From Faecalibacter macacae (GTDB lineage: Bacteria > Bacteroidota > Bacteroidia > Flavobacteriales > Weeksellaceae), in NCBI RefSeq assembly GCF_003687725.1, contig NZ_RDOJ01000001.1, forward strand, positions 67,196 through 131,195: a stretch of DNA of 64,000 nucleotides, read 5' to 3'. Position numbers and translations under genes: made by a program. This document shows, piece after piece, positions 29,703-38,919 of the stretch (positions are counted from its first letter, which is position 1; each line of letters opens with the position of its first letter). The notes below the pieces were generated by a model. The model was not told where the DNA came from. It did not search any database and worked only from the letters and a program-made list of their open reading frames with translations.

Positions 29703-29729
29703 AACCTGGTCAAAATGATCAGGTTTTTT
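29703..29729 (+). terminator. Terminator after the T9SS plug gene
   Basis: AACCTGGTCA-aaa-TGATCAGGTT (one wobble) followed by a T-run, six bases after the stop. Confidence 0.85.
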
Positions 29730-29745
29730 ATTTTAAATTTATAGA

Positions 29746-30729
29746 ATGAAAAATCCAATCTACTACATTTTTGTCTATTTATCTCTTTTTAGTTGTTCGA
29801 AGGAAAGGAATCATCCAATTGATTTCTATTATTGGCGATCTAATTTTCAAGTGAACGAATCTGAAAAGAAAGTTGTTCAAGATTTAAAAGTTGAAAATAT
29901 TTATATCCGTTTTTTTGATGTGGATAAAACAGATATTCAACCAAAACCAATCGGAACAATTAAAAATTTTAATGCATCAGTTTTAAATGTTAATTATATT
30001 CCTACAGTTTTTATTACCAATCGAACATTTCAAAGTTTATCTTCAGAGGAAGTCAAAAAATTAGCTGCTAATGTAAATAAGTTGATTAATGAAATTGCTT
30101 TTGCAAGTGAATTAAAATCTTTTTCAGAAATTCAAATTGATTGTGATTGGACCAAATCAACGAAAGCTAATTATTTTTTATTCTTAGAAGAATTAAAGAA
30201 AATTTCTGACAAAAAACTTTCAGCAACTTTGCGTTTACATCAAGTCAAATATAAAGATAAGGAAGGGGTTCCGCCTTTAAATAAAATGGTTTTGATGTGT
30301 TATGCAACTGAAAATCCAACTGAAGTTGAAGAAAAAAATTCGATTTTAGATGTAGAAATCGCAAAAAATTATCTGCAAAATTTAGAGCAATATCCATTTC
30401 AGTTAGATGTGGCTTTGCCAATCTATTCGTGGGCGATTGTTACGAATCATCTAGGAAAAGTAAAATTAATTAATTCTTTTTCGAAAGATGATTTAAAAGA
30501 TAAACCTGTAATTGATAAAGGAAACGGAATTTATGAAGTAACAGAAGATTTCTTCCTAGAAAAATTTTATCTTAGTAAAGGATTCAAAATCAAAGTTGAA
30601 ACAATTTCTGAAGATGTTTTAAAAGAAACAATCTCATTTTTGGATTCAAAATTGAAAAATGATTATCGAATTATTTATTATCATTTAGACGAAAAGTTTA
30701 CTCAAAACTATAACCTTAAAAACCTTTAA
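29746..30729 (+). CDS. Lipoprotein of unknown function, possible TIM-barrel hydrolase-like
   Basis: A 327-residue protein with a lipoprotein-like start (MKNPIYYIFVYLSLFSC, Cys at 17). Visible features are FYYWRSNFQVNESEKKVVQDLKVENIYIRFFDVD, EIQIDCDWTKSTKANYFLFLEELKK and QLDVALPIYSWAIV. This beta-strand/helix alternation with acidic strand ends is like a TIM-barrel glycoside-hydrolase-type fold, perhaps near DUF3142. I do not recognise the family with confidence. The next gene starts 3 bp after its stop, so the two proteins are probably made together. Confidence 0.7.
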   Translation: MKNPIYYIFVYLSLFSCSKERNHPIDFYYWRSNFQVNESEKKVVQDLKVENIYIRFFDVDKTDIQPKPIGTIKNFNASVLNVNYIPTVFITNRTFQSLSSEEVKKLAANVNKLINEIAFASELKSFSEIQIDCDWTKSTKANYFLFLEELKKISDKKLSATLRLHQVKYKDKEGVPPLNKMVLMCYATENPTEVEEKNSILDVEIAKNYLQNLEQYPFQLDVALPIYSWAIVTNHLGKVKLINSFSKDDLKDKPVIDKGNGIYEVTEDFFLEKFYLSKGFKIKVETISEDVLKETISFLDSKLKNDYRIIYYHLDEKFTQNYNLKNL

Positions 30730-30732
30730 AAA

Positions 30733-33267
30733 ATGAAAAAAATACTACTTGGTCTAGCTACAGTTTTTGGATTCAGTTTCCAAGGATTGGCTTGTGCAGA
30801 TTATAGCGAAGATTATACTTACTATAATTTATTTAATCAAGCAATTGTTCATTCTCCTCAGTATCAACCTTTTTTAATGGTTATGGATAGTCCTTTTTAT
30901 GATACTTCTGATGTACGAATTCAGGACGAAAAAATAGAGGATTGGTCAAATTACTTAGGAATTAGTTACGATGAAGCGCATTATTTAGTTTATAAATCGA
31001 CTAAATCTTCGATTGATCAATTGACTAAATCAGGAAAATCTTCAGATTCAAAATTAAAATTTGCGAATGCAGATTTCATAAAAAAACACAAACAAGCACT
31101 TTTATATTTATCGTACGCGAAATATTTAGAACCGTACATGAATCACAATTACATAGATACAGGTGATTCGTGGTCATATATTGAAAGAAGTGATAAAAAT
31201 GCCACACAATTAGATAATCTAAAAGTGATGAAGGTGTTAGAAAGTAGTTATAAAGCCGAAACAGATTCAGCTTTAAAAATGCGTTATGCGTACCAAATGG
31301 TTCGTTTTGCACATTATTCTAATCAATACAATGAAGCAATTAATTTGTTTAATAAATATGTAGTTCCGCTAAATCAAAAGTCAGTGATGTATTACTATGC
31401 TTTAGATCAAAAAGCAGGAGCAGAGCGTGCAGTCGGGAATTACATTCAAGCGAATTATGATTTTTTTGAAGTGTTTTCACACACTAAAAACAGAAAAGAA
31501 AGTGCTTTCAATTCAATGAAAGTAACGCAAGATTTGGATTATGAAAAATTGTTGAAAAACGCTAAAACGAATCAAGAAAAGATAGATTTGTACTTACTAA
31601 TTGGATACAAAGAATTTAATAATCCGTTAGCAGCTATGCGTCAAATTTTAAAATTAGATCCTAATGCAGAGCAAGCAAAGGTTTTATATGCGCGTGCGGT
31701 TAATTTAGTAGAAAGACATTACTTAAATCAATATGTGAATGGAAGTAATTGGAGCGAATCTCAAATGAAACCAATGAAATTACCAGCTTTATCTCAATAT
31801 GATTATGGTTCTGATTTACCTGCTAATTTTATTTTAGAAACGATTACTCTTGGAAAAGAGCAAGCGAATAAAACAAATGATAAAGATTTTTGGAATCTTT
31901 CGGTGGCTTATTTATCAACCTTAAATAAAGATTTTAAACAAGCGAATTCTTATTTATCAAAAGTAAATAGTCAACATTCTGATTTTGTTTTACATAAAAA
32001 AATGATTGAAATGTTGATTGATTTAAATCAGCAAGACAAAATAACACCAGCTTTCGAACAAACGATTATGACGAAATATGGTGATATATTAAAGTCAGAA
32101 TTAGTTTATCCAGCCGAATATGAATACGGAGCAAAATTGTTTACTGACGAACAATTATTAAAAGATAGATTTAAGGATGTAGCGAAAGATATTTTAGCGA
32201 ATCGTTATTTTTTACAAGGCGATAAGGCAAAAGCTTTCTTGTTACATAATACAATTTATGATCTTGCTTCGAATGTAAATTGGGATTTATTAAATTCGAT
32301 TGATGCTTTTGATAAAAAGTCAAACAAAAATAGTTTTGAACAATATTTAGCCTCAAATATTACATTCTTTAAATATAATTCAACAACATACCAATCAACT
32401 TACGAAAACTCTAAATTTAAATTGGCAGATTTTATAGCGAACTATAAAGGAACGTTATATTTAAAAGAAAGAAAGTTTGATTTAGCAAAAGCAGAATTCA
32501 AGAAATTACCACAAGATTTTAGGTTAGAAGAAATCGGATATTATACGGATGATAATACAAATCCATACGATTGGTACAGTCATATCTCGAACGGAATTTT
32601 CGGTTACAATAAAATAGAATGTTTTACGTGTCCTGAATCTCAGGTTATTGCAAAGCCTTATGTGAATGAATTTAGTTTTATTCCAAAAGAAATGAACAAA
32701 CTACAGTTGACTGATATTTTGATTCAATTAACTGATTTAGCTAAAAAGAATGATGATAAAGGTGTGAAGGCAAATTATTTGTTATCGAATTTTTATTATA
32801 ACACAACTTCATTAGGATATTTTAGAGAGTTACTTTCTTTTGATCGTAACAATTGGAATGGTCCAAAATTCCATGATTTTATAGAAGCTAAAAATGAAAA
32901 CAAAGCTGGGAATTTGATTTTTGTAAACTATTATAAGAATTATACGATGAATGCGCAGTACATAAATAATTTTGATTTGAGTTTGGATTATGCAAAAGCT
33001 GCGTTAGCAAAAGTTACAGATTCTGAATTAAAAGCTCAGATTTTATTTACTGCGGCAAAAGCAGATCAAGGGAAGTTTTATACTCATGCAACCAATTATT
33101 TATCAGAAGATAGTTGGTATGTACCTTACGACGAACCAAAATTTGTAGCGTATAAAGTGAAAAATCATAGAACGTATTTCAATCAATTAAAATCATTGTC
33201 AAATACTAAAGCGTATAAAGAAGTAAAATCAAATTGTAAATATTTTGATACGTATGTCAATCTTTAA
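30733..33267 (+). CDS. Large secreted helical-repeat protein of unknown function
   Basis: An 844-residue exported protein (signal MKKILLGLATVFGFSFQGLACA; the Cys is not a good lipobox). Repeated helix pairs resemble degenerate TPR units, for example MRYAYQMVRFAHYSNQYNEAINLFNKYV, KGTLYLKERKFDLAKAEFKKLP and NNFDLSLDYAKAALAKVTDSELKAQILFTAAKADQ. A CXXC pair occurs in IECFTCPES. I see no catalytic motif. It begins 3 bp after the unknown lipoprotein gene and is followed by a terminator, forming a two-gene operon. The pair may act together in the envelope; that is inference from spacing only. Confidence 0.72.
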   Translation: MKKILLGLATVFGFSFQGLACADYSEDYTYYNLFNQAIVHSPQYQPFLMVMDSPFYDTSDVRIQDEKIEDWSNYLGISYDEAHYLVYKSTKSSIDQLTKSGKSSDSKLKFANADFIKKHKQALLYLSYAKYLEPYMNHNYIDTGDSWSYIERSDKNATQLDNLKVMKVLESSYKAETDSALKMRYAYQMVRFAHYSNQYNEAINLFNKYVVPLNQKSVMYYYALDQKAGAERAVGNYIQANYDFFEVFSHTKNRKESAFNSMKVTQDLDYEKLLKNAKTNQEKIDLYLLIGYKEFNNPLAAMRQILKLDPNAEQAKVLYARAVNLVERHYLNQYVNGSNWSESQMKPMKLPALSQYDYGSDLPANFILETITLGKEQANKTNDKDFWNLSVAYLSTLNKDFKQANSYLSKVNSQHSDFVLHKKMIEMLIDLNQQDKITPAFEQTIMTKYGDILKSELVYPAEYEYGAKLFTDEQLLKDRFKDVAKDILANRYFLQGDKAKAFLLHNTIYDLASNVNWDLLNSIDAFDKKSNKNSFEQYLASNITFFKYNSTTYQSTYENSKFKLADFIANYKGTLYLKERKFDLAKAEFKKLPQDFRLEEIGYYTDDNTNPYDWYSHISNGIFGYNKIECFTCPESQVIAKPYVNEFSFIPKEMNKLQLTDILIQLTDLAKKNDDKGVKANYLLSNFYYNTTSLGYFRELLSFDRNNWNGPKFHDFIEAKNENKAGNLIFVNYYKNYTMNAQYINNFDLSLDYAKAALAKVTDSELKAQILFTAAKADQGKFYTHATNYLSEDSWYVPYDEPKFVAYKVKNHRTYFNQLKSLSNTKAYKEVKSNCKYFDTYVNL

Positions 33268-33280
33268 ACAATATAGTATA

Positions 33281-33306
33281 AAAAAGTCCTCTAATGAGGA
33301 CTTTTT
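33281..33306. terminator. Bidirectional terminator between convergent genes
   Basis: AAAAAGTCCTC-taat-GAGGACTTTTT is perfectly symmetrical. It serves the 844-residue protein gene (+) and the small lipoprotein gene (-), whose stop codon begins at 33307. Confidence 0.92.
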
Positions 33307-33762
33307 TTATTTTGAAAATGTAATAAATCTTTCAGCAGGTATATTGATACTTTTGGTAGGATAAGTTCTTCCCATATCATAGGAAAGTTGTAAAAATCCA
33401 GTTATAGTATCTTTTTCAGTTAATTGATTGGTTAAATCATTTTGTTTATTAAGATCTGTAATCATTACATCAACTAAATAGTAATATTTATTGTTTTTTA
33501 TAACTTGATTATTTGTGTTAAAATTTCCAGTTACAATTATGCTTTTATCTCTAAAATCTCTGTTTTTAATTTCTCCGATAAAATCTTGTTGAGTAAATTG
33601 ATGTTTCTTTTTTATTTCATCCAAATTAGTTTCAGTAGAAACAACAAGTTGGTAGTTATTTTTCTCTTTTTTTAAAGATTCAAATTGTAATGTGTATACT
33701 TTATTATCTAAAGAGCATCCAAACAAAAGCAATATGGCAATAAAACAGAAGGAATATTTCAT
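33307..33762 (-). CDS. Small lipoprotein of unknown function
   Basis: A lipoprotein signal MKYSFCFIAILLLFGC (Cys at 16) sets the start at 33762, giving 151 residues. The frame stays open upstream to 33795, but the extra residues (MIIMHKYTFSR) would displace the signal peptide. The mature part is beta-rich with KDKSIIVTGNF-like strands (DKSIIVTGNFNTNNQVIKNNKYYYLVDVMITDL). No family was recognised. It is divergent from pruA. Confidence 0.68.
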   Translation of the reverse strand: MKYSFCFIAILLLFGCSLDNKVYTLQFESLKKEKNNYQLVVSTETNLDEIKKKHQFTQQDFIGEIKNRDFRDKSIIVTGNFNTNNQVIKNNKYYYLVDVMITDLNKQNDLTNQLTEKDTITGFLQLSYDMGRTYPTKSINIPAERFITFSK

Positions 33763-33876
33763 TCTTGAAAACGTATATTTATGCATTATTATCAAAGTGT
33801 CAAATGTAATTGATTTATTTTTACTAATTTTGAAATTAGAAAATAAAACAAAACAAAAACATAATTAGTATTAAAA

Positions 33877-35505
33877 ATGGCTAAATCATTCGCTAAAATT
33901 CCTTCTGTTGTTAATGAAGAGGTAAAATCGTATGCACCTGGTACACCAGAAAGAACAGAATTGTTAGAGACATACAAGAAAATGTACAATGAGGTAATTG
34001 AAGTTCCTCAATACATCGGTTCTGAAGAGATTTTCAGTGGAGTAAAAAAAGAAATTCGTCCACCACACGACCACCAAAAAGTTGTTGGTTACTACCACGA
34101 AGGTACTCAATCAGATGTTCAAAAAGCAATTGAAACTGCATTAGAAGCAAGAAAATCTTGGGCAAATATGGCTTGGGAAGATCGTGCAGCTATCTTTTTA
34201 AAAGCAGCTGATTTAATCGCAGGTCCTTACCGCGCAAAAATTAATGCAGCTACAATGATTGGTCAATCTAAAAATGCTATGCAAGCTGAAATTGATTCTG
34301 CTTGTGAGTTAATTGACTTTTTACGTTTCAACGTGAAATTCATGACAGAAATTTACGCAGATCAACCAATTTCTTCTCCAGGAGTTTGGAATAAAGTAGA
34401 ATACCGTCCATTAGAAGGTTTCACTTTTGCAATTACTCCATTTAACTTTACTGCAATTGCAGGTAACTTACCATCTTGTATGGCTTTAATGGGTAACGTT
34501 GTTGTTTGGAAACCATCTGACAAACAAGTTTACTCTGCACAAGTTACAATGGAAGTTTTCAAGAAAGCAGGTTTACCTGATGGTGTAATTAACATGGTAT
34601 TAGGTGATCCAGCAGAAACTGCAACAACTTGTATTTCTCACCCAGATTTTGCAGGTTTACACTTTACAGGATCAACACACGTTTTCAAACACTTATGGAA
34701 ACAAATCGGAAATAACGTAGATATTCACAAAACTTACCCTCGTGTAGTTGGTGAAACTGGAGGTAAAGATTTCGTAATGGTTCACAAATCAGCTTGTCCA
34801 ACAGAAGTTGCTGTAGGATTAGTGCGTGGAGCATTCGAATACCAAGGACAAAAATGTTCGGCAGCATCTCGTGCATACATTCCATCTAACTTATGGCCAG
34901 AAGTTGAAAAACAAGTTAAAGAGATGTTAGCAACGATTAAAGTTGGTTCTCCTGAAGATTTTTCAAACTTCGTTACAGCTGTAATTGATGGAAATTCATT
35001 CAAAAAAATCACAGGATTTATCGATCGTGCTAAAGCATCTACAGAAGCAGAAATTATTGCAGGTGGAACTTATGATGATTCAGTAGGATACTTTATTGCT
35101 CCAACTGTTATCGTAACAACTAATCCAACTTATGAGTCTATGACAGATGAAATTTTTGGACCTGTATTATCTATCTATGTTTATGACGAAGATAAATATG
35201 AAGAAACATTACAATTAGTAGACGAAACATCAGCATACGCTTTAACAGGTTCTATCTTCTCTCAAGATCGTGCTGCTGTTGAGGTTGCTTACAAAGCGTT
35301 AGAAAATGCTGCTGGTAACTTCTATATTAATGATAAACCAACTGGTGCAGTTGTAGGACAACAACCATTTGGTGGTGCTCGTGCATCAGGAACTAACGAT
35401 AAAGCAGGTTCTGCAATGAACTTATTACGTTGGGTTTCTGTACGTACAGTAAAGGAAACTTTAGTACCAGCTAAAGATTACCGATATCCATTTTTAGCAA
35501 AATAA
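33877..35505 (+). CDS. pruA: 1-pyrroline-5-carboxylate (L-glutamate gamma-semialdehyde) dehydrogenase
   Basis: A 542-residue aldehyde dehydrogenase. It oxidises L-glutamate 5-semialdehyde to glutamate with NAD in proline and arginine breakdown. Recognised segments are FTFAITPFNFTAIAGNLP, the glycine motif HFTGSTHVFKHLW, VGETGGKDF with the active-site Glu, and the nucleophile C327 in GQKCSAASRAY. ENAAGNFYINDKPTGAVVGQQPFGG near the C-terminus is characteristic of the mitochondrial-type P5C dehydrogenase. It is a cytoplasmic, monofunctional enzyme without a proline dehydrogenase domain. It is monocistronic. Confidence 0.96.
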   Translation: MAKSFAKIPSVVNEEVKSYAPGTPERTELLETYKKMYNEVIEVPQYIGSEEIFSGVKKEIRPPHDHQKVVGYYHEGTQSDVQKAIETALEARKSWANMAWEDRAAIFLKAADLIAGPYRAKINAATMIGQSKNAMQAEIDSACELIDFLRFNVKFMTEIYADQPISSPGVWNKVEYRPLEGFTFAITPFNFTAIAGNLPSCMALMGNVVVWKPSDKQVYSAQVTMEVFKKAGLPDGVINMVLGDPAETATTCISHPDFAGLHFTGSTHVFKHLWKQIGNNVDIHKTYPRVVGETGGKDFVMVHKSACPTEVAVGLVRGAFEYQGQKCSAASRAYIPSNLWPEVEKQVKEMLATIKVGSPEDFSNFVTAVIDGNSFKKITGFIDRAKASTEAEIIAGGTYDDSVGYFIAPTVIVTTNPTYESMTDEIFGPVLSIYVYDEDKYEETLQLVDETSAYALTGSIFSQDRAAVEVAYKALENAAGNFYINDKPTGAVVGQQPFGGARASGTNDKAGSAMNLLRWVSVRTVKETLVPAKDYRYPFLAK

Positions 35506-35519
35506 TATCGTATATTTAT

Positions 35520-35550
35520 AGCCCTGCAATTGCAGGGCTTTTTTTTTTTT
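35520..35550 (+). terminator. pruA terminator abutting the next start codon
   Basis: Perfect 20-bp palindrome AGCCCTGCAATTGCAGGGCT followed by eleven Ts. The CDF gene's ATG (35555) lies five bases after the T-run. Confidence 0.93.
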
Positions 35551-35554
35551 GACA

Positions 35555-36463
35555 ATGAGTAAAAATTCAGAAACCGCTATAAACGCTTCTATATTCAGCA
35601 TTTTAGGAAATGCTTGTTTAGCTGCTATTAAATTTTTAGGTGGTTATTTCGGAAATTCTTATGCATTAATCGCAGATGGAATAGAATCAACAACTGATGT
35701 TTTTTCATCAATCTTAGTTTTTTTAGGATTAAAATATTCATCTCGACCTGCAGATGAGAATCACCCATACGGACATGGAAAAGCTGAAGCTTTAATTACT
35801 TTTTTAGTTGTTTTATCTTTAATTGTAGCTGCTTGTGTAATTGCTTACGAAAGTTTCCATAATATTTTCACTCCTCATGAAAGCCCAAAACCATTTACTT
35901 TATTAATTCTTGGAGGAATTATTCTTTTTAAAGAAGCTTCTTTTCATTATGTTATGAAAAAAAGTAAAGAAACCAATAGTTCTGCTTTAAAAGCAGATGC
36001 TTGGCATCATCGTTCAGATGCAATTACATCTTTAATGGCTTTTGTTGGTATTACAGTTTCTTTAGTGATGGGAGATGGATGGGAAATAGCTGATGATGTT
36101 ACAGCGCTTTTAGCTTCAGGTTTTATCATTTTCAATGCATATAAAATTTTGCGTCCTGCTTTAGGAGAAATTATGGATGAAGATTTATATGGTAAAGAAA
36201 ATGAAGATATAAAAGTAATTGCTCGTAAAGTTCCAGGCGTAAAAGCTGTTGAAAAATGTGTAATTCGAAAATCAGGAATGGTTTATTTTGTAGATATGCA
36301 TGCTGTAGTAAGAGGTAGCCTTTCGGTAGCAGAAGGTCATGCAATTAGTCATTTAATTAAAGATCGTGTGATGGAAGAAATTCCTCAAGTACAAGATGTT
36401 TTAGTGCATATAGAACCAGATTTTCTTTCGATAGAAGAATATTATAAAAACTTTAAAAAGTAA
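35555..36463 (+). CDS. Cation diffusion facilitator family transporter
   Basis: A 302-residue inner-membrane protein with about six membrane helices and a cytoplasmic C-terminal ferredoxin-like domain (about 205-295; VKVIARKVPGVKAVEKCVIRKSG-like). Metal-site motifs are ALIADGIESTTDVFSS in helix 2 and ADAWHHRSDAITS in helix 5, the CDF pattern for Zn, Fe or related divalent metals. It exports divalent cations against the proton gradient. The frame is open from a TTG at 35549 inside the terminator T-run, but the ATG at 35555 (MSKNSETAINASIF) is the natural start. The metal cannot be told from sequence. Confidence 0.92.
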   Translation: MSKNSETAINASIFSILGNACLAAIKFLGGYFGNSYALIADGIESTTDVFSSILVFLGLKYSSRPADENHPYGHGKAEALITFLVVLSLIVAACVIAYESFHNIFTPHESPKPFTLLILGGIILFKEASFHYVMKKSKETNSSALKADAWHHRSDAITSLMAFVGITVSLVMGDGWEIADDVTALLASGFIIFNAYKILRPALGEIMDEDLYGKENEDIKVIARKVPGVKAVEKCVIRKSGMVYFVDMHAVVRGSLSVAEGHAISHLIKDRVMEEIPQVQDVLVHIEPDFLSIEEYYKNFKK

Positions 36464-36497
36464 AAAAGAGAACTCCAATTAAGTAGTTCTCTTTTTT
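36462..36497. terminator. Bidirectional terminator between CDF and OmpW genes
   Basis: AAAAAAGAGAACT pairs perfectly with AGTTCTCTTTTTT around a 10-nt loop. It overlaps the CDF stop codon. Confidence 0.9.
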
Positions 36498-36528
36498 ATT
36501 GTTTGAATATATAGTTAGAAAAAAATGA

Positions 36529-37164
36529 TTAGAATAATTTAAATCCAATACCAGTACTGATTAACCATGGATTTAAATCTACTGCTGCTGGTACTTCAAC
36601 TCCTAATGTAGTTCCTACAGCTACGTCTGTATCCATATATAATTTCTTCACGTCAACGTTCCAGTACATTTTATCAGTGATTTTATAATCAAATCCTAAT
36701 TGAAAACCGTATCCAAATGCATTTTCGTAATCTACATCTGTTACTGCTGCATGTCTTCCTTTTCCTTGACCTTGATCGTAGAATATTGTATAGTTAGCAC
36801 TTAAACCTACGTAAGGTTTTAATTTTTGAGTTGGGTAAAAGTGATATTGTAAATTTAAAGTTGGAGGTAATAACATTACACGACCTAAATCTATATTACC
36901 TAAAGATGTATTCGTAGCAACAACTTCGTGTTTAGAAGTACCTAAAATTAATTCGGCTGCTACATTTTTTGTGAAATAATAAGTGAAATCTACTTCCGGA
37001 ATTAAGTTATTTGTTACCTCTACGTTTCCTCCAATAGCACCTACTGTTGCATTTTCCATTGGAACAACTCCAGTTGCACGAACTCTCATATGTAATTCAC
37101 CAGCATTTTGAGCAAATGTTACTACTGATCCTAATAGTGTCGCAAGTATTAAATATTTTTTCAT
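36529..37164 (-). CDS. OmpW-family outer membrane beta-barrel protein
   Basis: A 211-residue protein with signal peptide MKKYLILATLLGSVVTFAQ and alternating strands ending in IGFKLF. The OmpW pattern is visible in DFTYYFTKNVAAELILGTSKHEV, LLPPTLNLQYHFYPTQKLKPYVGLSANYTIFYD and LNPWLISTGIGFKLF. OmpW proteins are eight-stranded barrels with a hydrophobic channel for small molecules. It is a single gene convergent with the CDF gene. The substrate is unknown. Confidence 0.9.
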   Translation of the reverse strand: MKKYLILATLLGSVVTFAQNAGELHMRVRATGVVPMENATVGAIGGNVEVTNNLIPEVDFTYYFTKNVAAELILGTSKHEVVATNTSLGNIDLGRVMLLPPTLNLQYHFYPTQKLKPYVGLSANYTIFYDQGQGKGRHAAVTDVDYENAFGYGFQLGFDYKITDKMYWNVDVKKLYMDTDVAVGTTLGVEVPAAVDLNPWLISTGIGFKLF

Positions 37165-37376
37165 GTTATATTTTATTTCGTCGTTAGTATTTTTGTTTGA
37201 AGCAAATCTCGGATAATTTTATCCGAGTTAAAATGTCAAAAATCATTTCACGATATGATTCATTTCATAGAATTAGTATAGCTGATTTGTTATATTAATG
37301 CGCTGATAATCAGTTATTTTTACTCATTATAAATAATTAAGACATTTTTATCCTTTTTATAACTATTGCATTAATT

Positions 37377-37405
37377 TTGCAGTTGATTATATTTTGTTAA
37401 ATTTG
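37377..37405 (+). promoter_or_regulatory. Promoter of the acyl-CoA dehydrogenase gene
   Basis: TTG (37377-37379), 18-bp spacer, TAAATTTG (37398-37405). This matches the Bacteroidota housekeeping promoter consensus. The expected start of transcription leaves a leader of about 18 nt before the ATG. Confidence 0.7.
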
Positions 37406-37428
37406 GTATTATCAAACCGAACAAAAGA

Positions 37429-38571
37429 ATGAATTATTTAGAAAACGAAAACTTAAAGTTAGTAGCTCAGTCAGCAAGAGAGTTTGCAGAGCAATACATT
37501 CGCCCTAATATTATGGAATGGGACGAAGCACAAACCTTCCCTGTAGAATGTTTCAAAGAATTAGGTAAAATGGGATTCATGGGAATCGTTGTTCCGGAAG
37601 AATACGGAGGAAGCGGATTATCTTATGATGAATATGTTACTATTGTTGATGAAATTTCACAAGTAGATCCATCTATCGGATTATCTGTTGCAGCACACAA
37701 TTCTTTATGTACTAATCATATTTTAGCTTTCGGAAATGAAGAGCAAAAACAACGATGGTTGCCAAAATTAGCAACTGCAGAATGGATTGGTGCTTGGGGA
37801 TTAACTGAGCATAATACAGGATCTGATGCAGGAGGTATGTCTACAACGGCTGTAAAAGATGGTGATGAGTGGGTGATTAATGGAGCAAAAAACTTTATTA
37901 CACATGCAATTTCTGGAGATGTAGCTGTAGTTATGACTCGTACCGGAGAAAAAGGAGCAAAAAATAACGCAACAGCTTTTGTTATAGAGAAAGGAACACC
38001 AGGTTTTACATCAGGTAAAAAAGAAAATAAATTAGGAATGCGTGCCTCAGAAACTGCAGAGTTAATCTTTGACAATGTTCGTGTTTCAGATGCAAATCGT
38101 TTAGGAGAAGTAGGAGAAGGTTTTAAACAAGCTTTAAAAATCTTAGATGGCGGACGTATTTCTATTGCTGCATTATCTTTAGGTATTGCAAAAGGTGCTT
38201 ATAAAGCAGCTTTAAAATATGCACAAGAACGTCACCAATTTGGTCAGGCAATCGCAAACTTCCAAGCAGTAAATTTCAAATTAGCAGAAATGGCTACAGA
38301 AATTGAAGCTTCTGAATTATTAATTAGAAAAGCATCATACTTAAAAAATAATCATTTACCAATGGCTACAGAAGGTGCTATGGCTAAATATTATGCATCT
38401 GAAGCTTGTGTTAAAATAGCTAATGACGCAGTGCAAGTGTTTGGTGGATATGGATATACAAAGGATTTCCCTGTAGAGAAATTCTACCGTGATTCTAAGT
38501 TATGTACGATAGGTGAGGGGACTACTGAAATACAAAAATTAGTAATTGGACGAAATATTTTAAAAGATTAA
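37429..38571 (+). CDS. Acyl-CoA dehydrogenase (short-chain type)
   Basis: A 380-residue flavoprotein that removes two hydrogens from an acyl-CoA thioester in fatty-acid or branched-chain amino-acid breakdown. FAD-binding motifs are AWGLTEHNTGSDAGGMSTTA and NFITHAISGD. The C-terminal signature is FGGYGYTKDFPVEKFYRDSKLCTIGEGTTEIQKLVIGR, whose GEGTTEIQ supplies the catalytic Glu. Length fits butyryl/isovaleryl-type enzymes. It is monocistronic with its own promoter. Chain-length specificity is not readable here. Confidence 0.95.
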   Translation: MNYLENENLKLVAQSAREFAEQYIRPNIMEWDEAQTFPVECFKELGKMGFMGIVVPEEYGGSGLSYDEYVTIVDEISQVDPSIGLSVAAHNSLCTNHILAFGNEEQKQRWLPKLATAEWIGAWGLTEHNTGSDAGGMSTTAVKDGDEWVINGAKNFITHAISGDVAVVMTRTGEKGAKNNATAFVIEKGTPGFTSGKKENKLGMRASETAELIFDNVRVSDANRLGEVGEGFKQALKILDGGRISIAALSLGIAKGAYKAALKYAQERHQFGQAIANFQAVNFKLAEMATEIEASELLIRKASYLKNNHLPMATEGAMAKYYASEACVKIANDAVQVFGGYGYTKDFPVEKFYRDSKLCTIGEGTTEIQKLVIGRNILKD

Positions 38572-38581
38572 TTAAAAAGGA

Positions 38582-38612
38582 TTTGTTTAATTATTAAAGA
38601 GTTGTATATTTG
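38582..38612 (+). promoter_or_regulatory. rpsU promoter
   Basis: TTTG (38582-38585), 19-bp spacer, TATATTTG (38605-38612). This is a textbook Bacteroidota promoter and leaves a leader of about 22 nt before rpsU. Confidence 0.85.
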
Positions 38613-38639
38613 CATTCTTAAAAAGAAATAGATAAAATT

Positions 38640-38834
38640 ATGTTGATTATACCAGTAAAAGACGGAGAGTCAATTGAAAGAGCTCTTAAAAAATACAAAA
38701 GAAAATTTGACAAAACAGGAACTGTACGTCAATTAAGAGCACGTCAGCAATTCACTAAGCCATCTGTTGCAAACAGAATTAAGATGAGTAGAGCAATCTA
38801 CAAGCAATCTTTATTAGCTAAAGAAGAGGCTTAA
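38640..38834 (+). CDS. rpsU: 30S ribosomal protein S21
   Basis: A 64-residue basic protein (MLIIPVKDGESIERALKKYKRKFDKTG...) with the bS21 pattern of an acidic N-terminal strand, then Arg/Lys-rich helices. It binds the 30S platform near the anti-Shine-Dalgarno end of 16S rRNA. In Bacteroidota, bS21 helps hide the anti-SD, in line with the weak SD use seen across this window. It is followed by a hairpin terminator and the xerC-like gene, a conserved flavobacterial order. Confidence 0.97.
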   Translation: MLIIPVKDGESIERALKKYKRKFDKTGTVRQLRARQQFTKPSVANRIKMSRAIYKQSLLAKEEA

Positions 38835-38875
38835 TTGTCACAAAAAAAATAATAGGAAATCTATTGATTTTCTGT

Positions 38876-38919
38876 AAACCTATTTGTTAAAGTTTTATCT
38901 TTGATAAATAGGTTTTTTT
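38876..38919 (+). terminator. Terminator of rpsU, overlapping the xerC-like promoter and reaching its start codon
   Basis: AAACCTATTT (38876-38885) pairs perfectly with AAATAGGTTT (38906-38915), continued by four more Ts to 38919. A -7-like box TATCTTTG (38896-38903) lies in the loop, and the next gene's ATG is at 38920. Confidence 0.7.
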
